From Aphis gossypii (lineage: Eukaryota; Arthropoda; Insecta; Hemiptera; Aphididae): a DNA stretch of 64,000 nt. The translations under genes were made by a program, and so were the position numbers. Under the pieces are notes generated by a model, which saw only the letters and a program-made list of their open reading frames with translations, was not told the DNA's origin and searched no databases. The stretch covers positions 21,845,213 to 21,909,212 of the forward strand of contig NC_065531.1 of NCBI RefSeq assembly GCF_020184175.1, in the 5' to 3' direction. Positions 14,314 to 28,200 of this stretch are shown here, piece by piece (position 1 is the first letter of the stretch; the number at the start of each line of letters is the position of its first letter).

Positions 14314-17300
14314 GGAAAAAGAATTAAAAATAGGTATAACTATAATTATTATAAGCAGATCTTAATTTAAATTTACATTTTATTATGTACCTACGAATTT
14401 TAATATTTAAATTTCAGTATACAGTATAGACTATAGGTCCATAGTGTTTATTTTAAAAATAAATTAAATGTAATTTTTTGGAGCTGTTTTTCATTTTAAT
14501 TCATACCTACATATAATTTATTTAGTATTTACACATTGCAGTAGTTTATTAATTGGCCCAGGCTTCCTAAAATGCCTTATTTTTTTTATATATTATGTTA
14601 AGCTTAAAGCAAGTTACGGAAACAAATATTTTATTATTAGTTATTGTTTCTATGTAGGATGTTAGGATGTAGATATAGAGTAGCATAGTATATAATAGTC
14701 ATCCTATATATGTATATGTATATATTATACATATTATATTATGTATAGTGATGTAACTATATTTTTTCTGTTAGATCGAAAGTCGTTTGATGTATTTTCC
14801 ATCTACACGTGGCTAATATAGTACCTACGTAAAATATGATATATACTGTTATTTACATTATACCATACTACCATAGCATATATATAAACATACATATAAC
14901 GTATGTGATTACTTCCCGACTTCTAATACAAATATGAGAAATAAAACGTGTTTTTTTCGGGTTTAAGTGGGTTGACAAATATTATATAAAAATAATAGTG
15001 GCCAATGGCCATTATCCATACACATTATACACAGTAAATGATTATTGATTTTTATTCCGTAATAATTGCCATTTCAAGAAATGTAATTATTTTAGTAGTC
15101 AAGTATTATATAATATATAGCGTTCATTATACGTAAACTTTGTGCCAAGAATATATTTTCAGAGATGCAAAAAAAAACCATAATATATGCCTATGTCTGT
15201 TACAAAATAGTTTAACTGCCGCTTCAGTGCCATTATAGTGAATTAAAATTGGCGGTTGGGTCACTTAGACTTAATACTATGTATGTTGGGAAAAGGAATT
15301 ATTTTTATTTACTCGTATCACTTATTATGCTATTGTAGGCGCTATAGTATCGATATACATTAAGCACGGGGGCTGTACTCGATTATTGGAAGTATTTTAT
15401 TTAGTATCATTGATTATTATTTCTAGTTGACTACCTATCTAGGTATAATCGATATTAATATTATTAAGAAAAATATTTTCTCTTAAATATTAATACAGTC
15501 GTCTATTCTAAAAGTAAAAATAAAATTTAATGCGTTGCGTACGATGTTGTAAATCGAAAGAAAATATAATCCATGATAAAAGTAATTGGTTCTACTTATT
15601 ATACTGGCATAGAGCACGAAGCATGTCGATTAATTTGAACCAAATCGATTACTACCCTCGACCACGGAACGGATTAATTTTATTTAAATGTAGGCGTAAG
15701 TTTTATGGACTTCGAAATATATGGGTTAATTGCACACCGTAGGAAAACAAAACCGTTTTGTCCTAATAATTAATAGTTTTTTAAACAATGTTAAAACAGG
15801 TGCTTACAAGTATTTAATTATATGTAAATAGTAATCAGAATAACTGAATGTTTAGTAACCAGATTCCTAATATATTTATAATGCATTACGTTGCGTTGAT
15901 TTTACAATATTGTTACGATCAGCGATAATTTGTGTGAATATTGAATACCTACTAATTATTAACAATAATTAATGGTTGTTCAATAAACATTTAATTATCT
16001 ATAGATATTTGGTAGACAAGCGATAAATTACAGTATTTAAGTATTTAACTGGATTTGAACACACCAATCTATCAGTAGCTAAATAATTGCCACAATCACC
16101 ATATGTTATATTATATATTTATTTAATTTTTTATTATTATTATGATTTATTATTCATACCTATTTATTTGAGTTAAATGTATTAAATTGTATATTTGTAT
16201 AATTAATGCACGGCGTTTAATAATAATAATAAAAAAAGTTTAGGTATATTTCAATAGTAAAGTATAACCTGGCTTAACAATACCTATGCATTATATAATT
16301 TTAATCTAATAAAACAGAATATTCAAGATACTATTGTCTGTTAAATTTTATTAATTCAATTTTTTTTATAATATTATAAATGTCTTTATGAAATATGAAT
16401 ATACAACTGTTTTTATAATATTCCAAACAATTCAAACAATTTTTTATAACTTTCAGTTTACAGTTTTTACGTTAAACGTTTTACAAAAAAAAAAAAAAAT
16501 GATTAACTTTAGGTACGATTTTGATAATAATATAATATAAATCATAAGCTAAATAAATAAGTATATAAAATCAAATATAAATTAGAATTTATGCATATGT
16601 ATATCTATATAATACAGTATATATCCTAACCTATAATAATATGTATAACGTTTTAGATTAAAATTATTTAAAACATATACCTATGTACCTTTTGACCAGT
16701 AGGTATATGTAGTTATAGTTTATTATTACCGAAGAAAGTTTAGTAGTAAGAAAAGTTTGTTTTCTTATACTTATAATTTATAAATGTAGATTGTTATAGA
16801 ATTATAAATAAAATAAAATACTCATAATCACGATGTATTATATATTAAAGTTCATAATTTATAAAATATATTTAAATAAAGAAATTTTTATTCATTATTT
16901 TATTCATTACTATTATAGGTAGGTATAACAAAAATGAATTGCGCCATACTGTTAGTGTCCATACATGTTTGTAAAATAACTTAATAGTAATAATATCCAA
17001 AGTAGTTATACACACATTATAAATAATAACTACTATAAGGAATATCATTAATATATAATATTGTTATGATGTAACATATAAAGTCTTAACATATTATGTT
17101 TTAAACACAAATTCCAATAAAATTCATAAAAAAATGTATTTAATTTTTTATTACTAATTTATTTTAATTTTTAATGTAGTGATTTGTTTATCGAGGAATT
17201 GCAAAAATTATTAGACGTATAATATCGATTAAAACGGTAACAAACAAAATATATGAGCATAATAAATAATACCAAGTGTTCGTGGATTTCATTTTCACAC

Positions 17301-20300
17301 ACCATTATTATGTTCAATACTATTTATTAGTTGTAAATGTGAATCACATATTTTATATTGTAAATGGCATACAACACACATCCCACAAATATTGGTACAT
17401 ACATTTAGAATTATTATACATTATATTTAATATTATTCATTCTATTTCCTGGAAGACTTTTAAATGAGTACGTTTATTTTATCAAATAACAAAAATTCAA
17501 ATAGTATTATTACAGGACACTAATAACAGATTAAACTAATGTTTTAATTTTTTAATAATATAAATATAAAATGATAACTTTATATTATTTTATAAACAAG
17601 TAACAGTTATATGCATAATATGCTTAGCAATTATAAATGGTTTTTTTTTATAATATACCTATATACCTATTAAAATTGTATGTAATAATACCTACCTGTC
17701 CATATTTTACACATTTGTAATTGTATAATTATGAAAACATTCATCATTTTTATTTCAAAAGCAATAATAAATACTAAAAATTATGAAAATAAGCATTATG
17801 AACTAGGTACTGATTTGGTTTCAATTTTTGTTTCATTTGAATCGGGAATTCAGGAATGAACCAGAAACATTTTTCTGACATAAATACAGTTTGCAGTTAA
17901 TAACAATGTTCACGACTAACTTATACATTATTTATATGCACAATATTGATATTCAATAACGACTTTCCAGTCACTACTAGCTAATATTTAGTAATTTGAA
18001 TAAAACTCAGTCAAAATAAAAAGTAATATGACCATGTTAGTTTTCGAGATTTATTTTGATCGAATTGATGAAAGCATATTATTAGTTATATTATAATTTA
18101 CAATATTGTATTATATTCAAAATATTTAATAATTTATTATTTTTACGAACTTAGGCTAGGTATAATAATACTATAAGCTTTACTTAGAATCGTTTTTTAA
18201 ATGTAGCGATTTGATATTATTAATAATCACTATCCTGCGCTGAAATGACAATAATTACCGGTCTAATTATGAGTATCCTGATAGGATTTATGCAGTTGAT
18301 AATTTTATAAAAAAAAAAAATAAAATAAAAAATGTTAGTAAACATTTTTATAACTGTAAATAGGTACTAGTATAAAAAAAATACATGCATCTAGTATAAA
18401 AAAGAAGAAATTCTTATTTTTATGCGTATTTGTGCTTTATTACATACGTACATTATATATTTTCCAGTCAGAAATGAATTTATTATTACCTACTACTTCT
18501 TTAATACATATTATATACTTGAAGTTTTTCTCAATGGTAATCACGATTATAGGTGAGCTAAGCAACATCAAAGTATTTGGCATATGCAGTCCATAATTGG
18601 AATTGCAATATAATATGAAATACCTATATATATTATATAAAACCAGTATGTATGTTGTATTATAATAAATTATATTCAAACTATATAATGGCATAGTGAG
18701 TATAGTGACTATAATTATTCTAAACTAAATGGAAACTAAATACGTTTTATTTTTTCGTACAAAATCTTCAAATAAAAAATAATTATGAATACTTATGTGT
18801 AAATGTAAAATACACCTAATTTACCTACAACAAACATAATACTCCACTATCTCCATTATACATTATAATATGCTATATAGGGGCGTTATATAAAATACAA
18901 ATGTAGAGTTAAGAATAAATTATTACAGCATAGAAATGTTAGGTACTATAAAAGGTATATTATTTTATAGTAAATATTTATAAGCAATTTATAAATGTAT
19001 GTTAACACATTTTGGTACGATATTATTTAGAAATGCAAAATAATTTATTTAGTTTCATAAACTTATATTTTAAAATTCAAATGTCATTTGAATAGCTAGT
19101 AGCTTAGTTGTTTTTGTTGATATAATATTTATAAGATTGTACGTCATGTCGGCATGTATTTGCACAATATAATAATTATTAATTCAATAGATATTATAGA
19201 TGTGATAACTAATAAATCATGATAATACAATAAGAAAAGAGTGTATTCAGAATATCTTGCATTAGAATTCTAAGTTTCGATGCTATGTATAAATTGAAAT
19301 TTGAAATATTTTTCGTTAAGAATAATATAATTATTACTATGGTATTCAGAACAGCACAATATTATGTAGTGGTTAGTGGACAGTAGTTTATAGAATATAG
19401 AAAATAAACAATATACTGTTATTAACATTAAAATAATTAATTAAAATTGGTTGGTTATATTTTTATAATATTTGAAAATGTAGTGCATTTTCAGTTTAAT
19501 AATAATAATATTATGTAAAAGTTAAAATAAAAATAAACGCGAACTACAACCAAACGGTTAATACCAACAGTCAATACTGTATATTATTATTAATACTATT
19601 TAATATTTATCATTTAAGAAACATATTTTATAGTTAATGATTCTGAGCAATAATGATGTTAACACAGTACCTTTAATGTTTTACCATGTATTATCGTAAA
19701 CACTTTTTTTTTAGCTTCAATAAAGTCCACAAGGTGTACCATACATTTTAAACGTCATACAGTTTAAAATTGTAATTCTTTGATTTTCTTATATTAGCTT
19801 TGTTTGTTTTTACGTAAAATAATAGAAAATCGATAAATAAATTAAAAAGTCATAACAACTGAAATATATCCACAGTCTTTATCCACAGTTGATGTTTATA
19901 TTGCAGTGAATTTATTGAAAAATTAGGCTTTAATAAAATTATAAACAAAATATTAAATTATATAAAATAATAAATTATAGGTACAATAAATTTGGCCAAG
20001 TTTTAAAATGTTGACCAAAATAAAGAAATCAGGGAACTCAAATACTGTTGTATAGTATAAATATTTATAGTGTATCTTGTCATTGGATAGGTCACAGAAA
20101 TAGTATATGTTTGTTAGACCCGAATTCAAAAATAAATCATTGCAGGTATTCGAAAAAATATTTCAAACGAAGTTGATTGGTAGATCAACATCTATTTCTA
20201 AGGATATCTATATGTTATATATACTATTCTTATTACTTGGAATATTATTAATAATATTCATTTATATTTTATCTTGGTAGGTTGAAGGTTGAATTAATTT

Positions 20301-23171
20301 TTGCCAAAAACATCGTTTTTAACAAGTTAATGCTGACGTATCATATAAAATGATGGAATAGGAATAATAATATGTTCGTGTTGCCTTAAAAATATTCTAA
20401 TTACCTATTATGAAAAAATGTATTTAAACATTTAAAAACAAATGTTATTATGAATATTATTCCGATGATAATTCCAAATCTTAACTATTTCCTCTTTCTA
20501 AAAAAAAAAAAAAATACGAAAAGTAAAAATTAATTTTGTTGAAAACTGGTGTTGAATAAATTTTCCAGAATACGAATTCTAAATGATTTAATGATTTAAT
20601 AGACTACCTAGTAGAAACTATATAAATGTTGAAAATAGGAGTACTTTTTTTTTGCTTTAAATGTGATGGAATCAAAAAAAAAAAACAAATCATTGTCAAT
20701 CAATTCTTCGTTTTATTCAGAATGAAAAAAATATACCTATTTATAATATTATTATGTAATGTTTAATTAAATAAATGTAGCTGCGTTAGTATAAAAAAAT
20801 AAGAAACATTATAAAAAATAACAAAATTGTTACAAACAGTTAATAAATGAATGTAATTAACTAAAGTAATTATTATTTAACATATTATATTGCATAAAAA
20901 CAATATAGGTACCTAAATATATATATTAGGTATGTATTATGTAAATGCAAATTTTATAATTAGGTAGTCATTCTGTTTAGCGGTTTTTTTTTTTTAACAT
21001 TAATACAAATAATAATTGAAGTAATGCCTCAAAAGTCACAATTTAATATTTATAATTTGGAACTAAATCATATTTTAAACTAAAACAAAATATATATGAA
21101 AAAAAATCAAATAACAATAGCCACGAAGAATCTAACGCTATATTTTGGTTTGACTGATCATATTATTAGGAAAAGGTGAAACTCCATAGAATAGCATTAA
21201 ACATAATATTATTGAGTTAGGTTTGTTATTGTTTATAAATTATAAACACAATATTATGTAAAATATGAAAACAAATACTAGGTATTTTTATATAAACATG
21301 GTAGGTGCCTACATAATATGATACCTAATAAGATACAGTACGCGGATGCACATAATATAAATTATATTTGTAATTTAGTAGGTAAAAGTGTAAAATTATA
21401 TACTCGACACAATTTCAGTAAATATAAGCTATGTGCAATATGTACATTATTATACATATCTATTATCTATAGCAGCAATCTGCATCATAAACTGATAGCT
21501 ACTGTAGTAATGAGTATGTGTAAAAAAAAAATATTTTAAAAACAAAGAAATACTATTATAGGCTTGTTTATTACATCTCTTCTACAAACTTATAACACAA
21601 CAGTCTGTAAATATTACAGCATGTAACAAGGAAATTGTTAACAGATACATTTTAAACTTTGCCTACATAATTTTAGTTTCAGAGCGTTTATTGCTGAATA
21701 GCTTTATTAGTTTTAGTAGTTTTACAACCATGTATTTTCTGTGCTTTTTTTCGGAAAATAACTGTTAAAACGACAAAAGAGATAGAAAATATTCATGCTG
21801 TAATAACCTCTATATTTTTTTACTAAAATAGTACCATTTGTACCTACCTGTTAATTATTCCGAAGTTTGAACTTATCGGATGCTATATTAAATTGTAATA
21901 TTGCATAGGTAATGAGAAGTTATAAATAAATTAATTTATGTAGGTAATATCTATTATGTTATAGGTTTTATAACATTCTCAGTTAAAAATAAAATGTCTA
22001 ATACGATACTATAAGCGTGTAATTATTATACTTGTATTTATAAATGTGTGTAATTAATAAACACGTAGCTTTTTGTATGCAGGTACCTAGGTATGTAACG
22101 TAATATTTATAAATGAATATAACGGCAATTTAATAACAAATGGAAATTTATATGCTATTGACTATTGTACAATGCATACTTGCACTTAACCATAATAAAT
22201 TATAGGCGCATCTACCAACTATATAAAGCCACATTATTGCATAGGTAATATGATATAATATTATTATGTGCATACATTTTTGAATTTAACAAATATAATA
22301 ACACATCAAATGCAGAAAACCACTTTCTGTGTTTAATATAATATAATATATTTTATCAATGCTATTTATTTAACTATTCATAACATAATATTATATTAGG
22401 CTAGTTGTTATACAATAACCGCAATCTACATCATCATTGCTGGACCTTGCAATGTACACATCCAATATTATGACAGAGAATTACAACGCTCTAAACGTCT
22501 AGGTACCTATACCATCATTTTCCTTCCTTTGATGAGCATATTATTACATACAAGTATACGTTGTTCCAATTATGTGTTATATACACCGTTATGGAGTAGG
22601 CACGAACAATAGAATTTTCCCCTCTCCTCCGCGGTCCACACAGTTTGTGCAAATTATGATGTATACAACTTTTGTAGTTTTTTTTTTCATTCTCAAAGAA
22701 ACTCATCCCGGCCAAAAATGATTATTTTTTTACTTAATATTTTGTATGGTTATTAAGCATAAAGATAATATGATCCAAGTACTTATGAATATATTATATT
22801 ATATCTGGCACGTCATATTAAGTTGGAAAGATTTAAAAATCAATATCATTATAGACTATATAGTATTATTATGCATAATTTTAGTATAGTATAATAGTAT
22901 GTATAATGTATATAGGTATATTATATATAATCTATTCAAGATTAGTTAGAAAAATTAATTGTTTCATCCCTATATTTTTATTTACACGTGAACGACCACT
23001 AATAAAATCATTAGATAATATTAATCATTATCATTCGTGTTTATAACTTGTGTCAGTTGTATCATTATATTCATAATGCTTGCATTGGATATTTAAAGGG
23101 ATTTATCAATGGGTGATATTAAAATTATATTATTTTTTCAAGTATTTTCAAAAAAACTTCTTTATAATTTG
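14314..23171. other. Long A+T-rich intergenic or intronic stretch, no supported gene
   Basis: About 8.9 kb with many short A/T homopolymers and (AATA)n-like simple sequence. Open frames at 15530-15742 (plus), 17276-17467 (plus), 18440-18694 (minus), 21318-21539 (plus) and 22515-22715 (minus) have no recognisable domain, no coherent splice sites and compositions expected of A+T-rich DNA. I do not call them genes. Confidence 0.45.
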
Positions 23172-23216
23172 AAGCATTGATTATAGAATAAATAGGCTAT
23201 TCTATAATCAATGCTT
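23172..23216. repeat. Perfect 19-bp inverted repeat with 7-nt loop
   Basis: The arm 23172-23190 (aagcattgattatagaata) is exactly complementary to 23198-23216, with loop aataggc. It would form a cruciform in DNA or a perfect hairpin in RNA. The stem is shorter than a typical microRNA precursor. The perfection suggests a recent inverted duplication or a functional palindrome. Confidence 0.8.
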
Positions 23217-23253
23217 GAGGTTCAAAGTGAATAAAAAATTCATCTAATACCTA

Positions 23254-23732
23254 TAGCCAGTAGCGTGTACATGGTGGCGGGAAGGATGCTATCAATTATC
23301 AATACCTACGGGCTACGATGCATTTTTTCTTGTATTATATTATTTCATAGAAACCTATACAACGAACGATCACACAGATTTGCCATCGTAGAAATTTCCA
23401 ATAATTATTTTTACTCTCGAATTCGCGGGAGGTAAAAGACGCGAGGTTCCGTATTTGGGGACCTGAGGTAGTTAATAACTATATGTAAAATTATTGTAAA
23501 TTAAGTTTTGCAAATGTATAGTACCTATGATATTCAGTTTTATAGCTATGATTTTCTATGATTTTATTTTTTTTTTGAGTGAAGACAACATTTTTCATAT
23601 ATAACATATTATCATAAATCATTTTGTAAACACAATATTTAGGATTTTATATCATCCCTTATAAATATAATATAATTGCCAAAGGGAGCCAGGTCTCTCA
23701 CCACCTCCTCCCTTTGAATTTGCAACTGGCTA
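23254..23732. mobile_element. Possible miniature inverted-repeat element with TA duplication
   Basis: TAGCCAGT at 23254-23261 is mirrored by ACTGGCTA at 23725-23732. The similarity continues loosely inward: G-rich gtggcgggaagg on the left, C-rich ccacctcctccctttg on the right. If the outer TA on each side is the target duplication, the element is about 475 bp with ends GCCAGTwGC, as in Tc1/mariner-like non-autonomous elements. The inside is non-coding. The ends are short and diverged, so chance is not excluded. Confidence 0.35.
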
Positions 23733-24839
23733 AGTTCCTTAGTCACCAAACAGGAGTGCGTGAGATGGGACTATGGGAGTGAACTATTCTGGCTCTGTTT
23801 ATAATTATTTGTTCTTTCTTAGATGAGTTCTGGATAGTTTCTGAATATGATCATTTATAGTTACTATGTTTTTGACGTTCTTTAGTTTATTGTTTTCTGA
23901 AAGAGAATCCCAGTATAGTTTTTTGTCATTTTTTTTTAATGTTGTTTTATCAGATTTGTATATTAGATCAGATATAATAAATTATATTCGTATATATATA
24001 GTATTTATGTGAAATTTTCACTACCTATATGCTATAATTAAAACACGTTATTCTGATGGTATGTATACATTTGTTATTACTTATTAGTTATTTGTTTAAT
24101 ATAGTTTCCATAGTTTATTTTGACGTTTTTTATTCTAAAGGACTTATTTAGTTTGTTCTACCGTCAAATTAATTCCCCAGCTTCCCGGAGGTAAACAATT
24201 GTATAATTGTACCTTTATAATTATTTTGTTCCACGCTTTATAAATTTATTGAATATAACCTAATGTTTAAATTTGTTTAATAGTTGACATATGTTTTTGA
24301 CGTTGGTTTCTACAGGATTTTTTTTTTTTAAGCCACAGTGTAGTCAGAGGATAAGACTAGATATATTTATTTAATAGATTTAATTTAAAATTAATACATA
24401 TTCATTGTTATGTGATTAATGATTATAATATATTTAATATAGTTACTAATAAATAAACGAAACAAAGATTGAAGTCGAGTATTATATATTTTTGATTACA
24501 CTTACACTTAATACCTACCACTTAAAATATTACGAGTACCTTTATTTCGTTCAATTGAAATATAATTCTATAGAAATACAGAACTGATAAATTAAAGTGG
24601 CCATACTCGAACTTAAACTTCTCAAGTACATTAATATATTATAATTATATTTAAATACTTATAAATAACTGCCTGTTTAGTGTTTAGTCATAATCATTTT
24701 TGTTTTTTGGCAAGTATAGGCAGCTGTATCTATGACAAATTACAAATCGAAGGTGTGAATGTATTAAGTGTATTATTGTCACTAACAATCGTGGATAAAT
24801 ATGTGGAAATAATTGAATTGACAATAATTCTAGTAAGTA
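23733..24839. other. A+T-rich DNA; one weak candidate exon
   Basis: A plus-strand stretch from about 24719 to 24834 lies between a T-rich acceptor-like site (ttttgttttttggcaagtatag) and a consensus-like donor (TTCTA then gtaagtatt). One of its frames is open throughout (reads SCIYDKLQIEG...). No family is recognised, so it is noted only as a possibility. Confidence 0.2.
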
Positions 24840-25266
24840 TTAGATTCGCGAATTGGTTTCCGCGAAGGTCTTCGTCGATGCGTTTGTAGGTCACACGCTG
24901 CGACTGGCCGCTTGGAGCACGTCGGTCAGCCGGCCGGGGCGGATAGCGAGTCATCCACACCGCCGCGCCGGTGTTTATGTTTATTATTTTTTTTTTTTGG
25001 TGAACCTTTCATTTCACGAAGCAGTGATTGTGATAGTCTTATCATTCCCGTCTGATCCGTCTGATGCTCGTTGCGTCCGTCCTCGTCGTATCTAACCGGA
25101 ATTTTAAAATCATAATAATAATATTATTATTAAAATACATTAATAGTATTACACCTTAAGTTATTTAATTTTTACCGTCGATGGTAAAAATGAAACAACG
25201 AATACAACACAACCGATCATACTACTTCACTACACTGTGAATTATATGTGAACGTCGAACATGAAG
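24840..25266 (+). promoter_or_regulatory. GC/CpG-rich island ending in ATGAAG plus a consensus donor: possible promoter and first exon
   Basis: In A+T-rich surroundings, 24850-24975 and 25045-25090 are clearly GC-rich with many CG steps, as at insect promoters. The stretch ends with ATG AAG at 25261-25266, followed at once by gtatgt, a good 5' splice site. A short upstream frame starts at the ATG of aaaaATGaaac near 25189. If ATGAAG is a first coding piece, it contributes two residues. Its partner exon is not known. It could feed the leader exon of MGAT2 (42660), where it opens a frame of about 43 codons, or the weak candidate exons near 35 kb. The plus-strand frames across the island are probably incidental. 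Confidence 0.35.
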
Positions 25267-28200
25267 GTATGTCAATCGAGTTTATAATGATTATCAGGTA
25301 CTTACTATAGTTCGCATAGCACCTTATATTTGAGTGAAGGATGGTTGTTATGTGTTATTAAAAGTAGACAGCCTTGTTTCACATTTTAGGTCTCATTCAC
25401 GGGGTGAACACATAATAACACCGCTAGGTAGACACATTTTATGGGTAACATTGTTTTTTCAAAAATTATACACAATGATGGTTATTTAACTAAAATATTG
25501 ATTACCTAATAATAAATTCTATTTCTACTCGGTTGAATAAGTATTTTAGTAATGTTTATATATAGGTAAATATTTTTGTTTTTATTGCATAGGTATATTT
25601 ACATCTATTTTAAGCATAACAATTTCAATATTAATAATTATAGGTATATATTTGAAAAATGCATGATAAAATATTCAATTCTAAGACATAAATTATAATA
25701 TTTATAAATCATTTTTAAAATAATATACCTATTATATACACTATACTGTAAGTAAAAATTAATTCCATGTACCTATAACTGAAATAATTAGGATAACATG
25801 GTATAGTGGTAGGTACTTGAATACTTGATAGTTAATAGACTGTTAAGAAGACCATATTAATTTCTGTTACTAAAGTTTAGATGTCATTAATATGTATAAT
25901 TATTATCTAATATGTGACTTACATACTTATTAAGAAATGTATCTAAGTGTGTTTATACTAATTTGGGTTCCAAATTCCAGGTAAATTCTATAATGTTTGT
26001 TTAAGTTTAAGATGTTTAATTTGTATTTTTTGTAATTTTGTTAAAAATTCAATATCTAAGGTACTTTCTGGTAAGAATGTCAATAATGTTTTAGATAGTA
26101 TATTATTATTAGTGCTAGACATACTTATTGATAGGCTTTTGTTTAGAATTAACTTTTGGTAGGTACGTAGGTTATTAAAATAATGTGGTAAGTAGCTAAT
26201 CAAAATACTTTAATACTATATTACATTTACAGTTTAATTAATAGGTAGATATATCCATTTACATTTCTACTTAAACTGTCTGCATCATTAATAATCTTAA
26301 TCATAAGTTTACTAATGAATTTAATTATTTAATATTATAATACCGATCAATTACTGTTACCAAATTGTTATGACTACTGTTAATAGTGCTATAAAAAATA
26401 ATTACTATATTAAATCACTTATCAATAATTAAGTAAGATAATAGCAATGTGAATTCTAGGGTAGTTACAGGCTATACCTATGTGAATTAAATAAATTACT
26501 ATTTGATATAAACATGTAATCAAAAATATTTAAGTATGTACCAATGTTACCTTATATTACTCATAATACCTTTGTCCTATGTTATACACAGTTTTATTAA
26601 AATAATTAAGTACATAATCTAACAAATATCAGTATGTTTCTAATAGAAAAATAACAGATTAACATTCTTAATATTATGATTATTATGAACTATCTAATAG
26701 CTAATAAATGCCAGGTTAATATGTTATATTTTTGTTTTACATAATTCCCTAGTTACTTAAACATTTAAATATTATGAAAGTCTCATTACTTTGGTATTTT
26801 ATTTAACGGATAATCTATGGTGAAAGATGTAGCTTTCACTGTGCCTTAACTTTTTTGCATGTTAATCCAATGGCCCATTTAGGCTTTTTTAATTACATAT
26901 TTTAGTATTGATAAATTAATAAAACAATTATTAGGTATCTACAATTAATTATAAATTTTAATTGGTTGGTATTAAGAATAATTTAATAAAAGATAATCCT
27001 AAAAATTAAAAACAAAATGTAGGGTCCTAGATTTAGGCAGGTATAACAATTTTAAATTGTTTCTTATATAAAATGGTATTATAACTTACAAATATAACTG
27101 TTTAAAACAGTTAAATTAATCATAGTTTTTATGGGTGATGGTTGAAGCCCTTCATGGTAACGTATGGTGTATTTAAAAATTTTAAATCCCTTCTCCATTG
27201 AGTTGAGCTTCAAATACGTCATTGTCAGAATTAAGCTACCTAAATATAAAGTTAAATAAGAAGTATCTACAATGAAATATTTTTATATTAATCATATTAT
27301 TCCTAAATACTAGTGTTAAATATAGATTATAGGTACTATGTTTTGGTACTCAATAGTCAATACTTTTATAAATTTTAGTTGTTAAATGGCATAAAGTATA
27401 ATATTTGAAACTGAAATGGTACCTTTTTCAAGTATAATACATTAATTTTTTTAACTCAGTTAAATGAATAAGAATCACTTTAAACCAAAGACCAATGGAT
27501 AGGTTAGGTAGCTGAAAATAATAGATACTTAATTTTATTTGTACATTTAATATACCATGACTGCCGAGTTAGTGATGTGGAAAAAATCGGTATAATATGT
27601 ATTTACATTGTTGGTATTCTACCTATTTAATAAAATTTGGTACAATTATTTCTATTTTTTGTCTCTTGGCACATTTCATTATGTTTGTATTATACATATT
27701 TTTCATGTTCCATTATTCAATGTACCTCCTTATATTTTGTTGTTTGTATCATTGTTGTTAAAAATCCCTGTGGCGATTTTTTTTTAATTAGTTGTCTGTT
27801 TGATTATTGTTTTGTTTTTTTTAAGAATTAACATCTCTTGTTGCAATTTTATTATTAGTTTTTTTTTGGAAAAAATATATTTTATTAAGTACAACTAAGT
27901 TTTCTATATTGCTTATTGTTATTGTGTGTACCATAAAATCATAAATATAGTAAATGTAATAAGTAGTTAATAATTTAAATAATAATATCAAATTAGTTTG
28001 TGACTAACCTTATTATTACACATAAATAAGTTAAAAACTATACTAAATTATTTCATTAAATAGTGTAGTTTTTTCTTTTTGCCTTAATTATTTACTTTTT
28101 AAATAGTTCATCGGCAATTTATATTCCATCAATTTGAGGAAGTGATTGATTTTATAACTATCCTTTATTGTTTTTTCGTATAATAATTTTACTTTTTGGG

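Noticed and set aside
25988..26203. Minus-strand 71-residue frame
   Set aside because: Low-complexity Ser/Leu/Asn/Lys composition and no recognisable relative or splice context.
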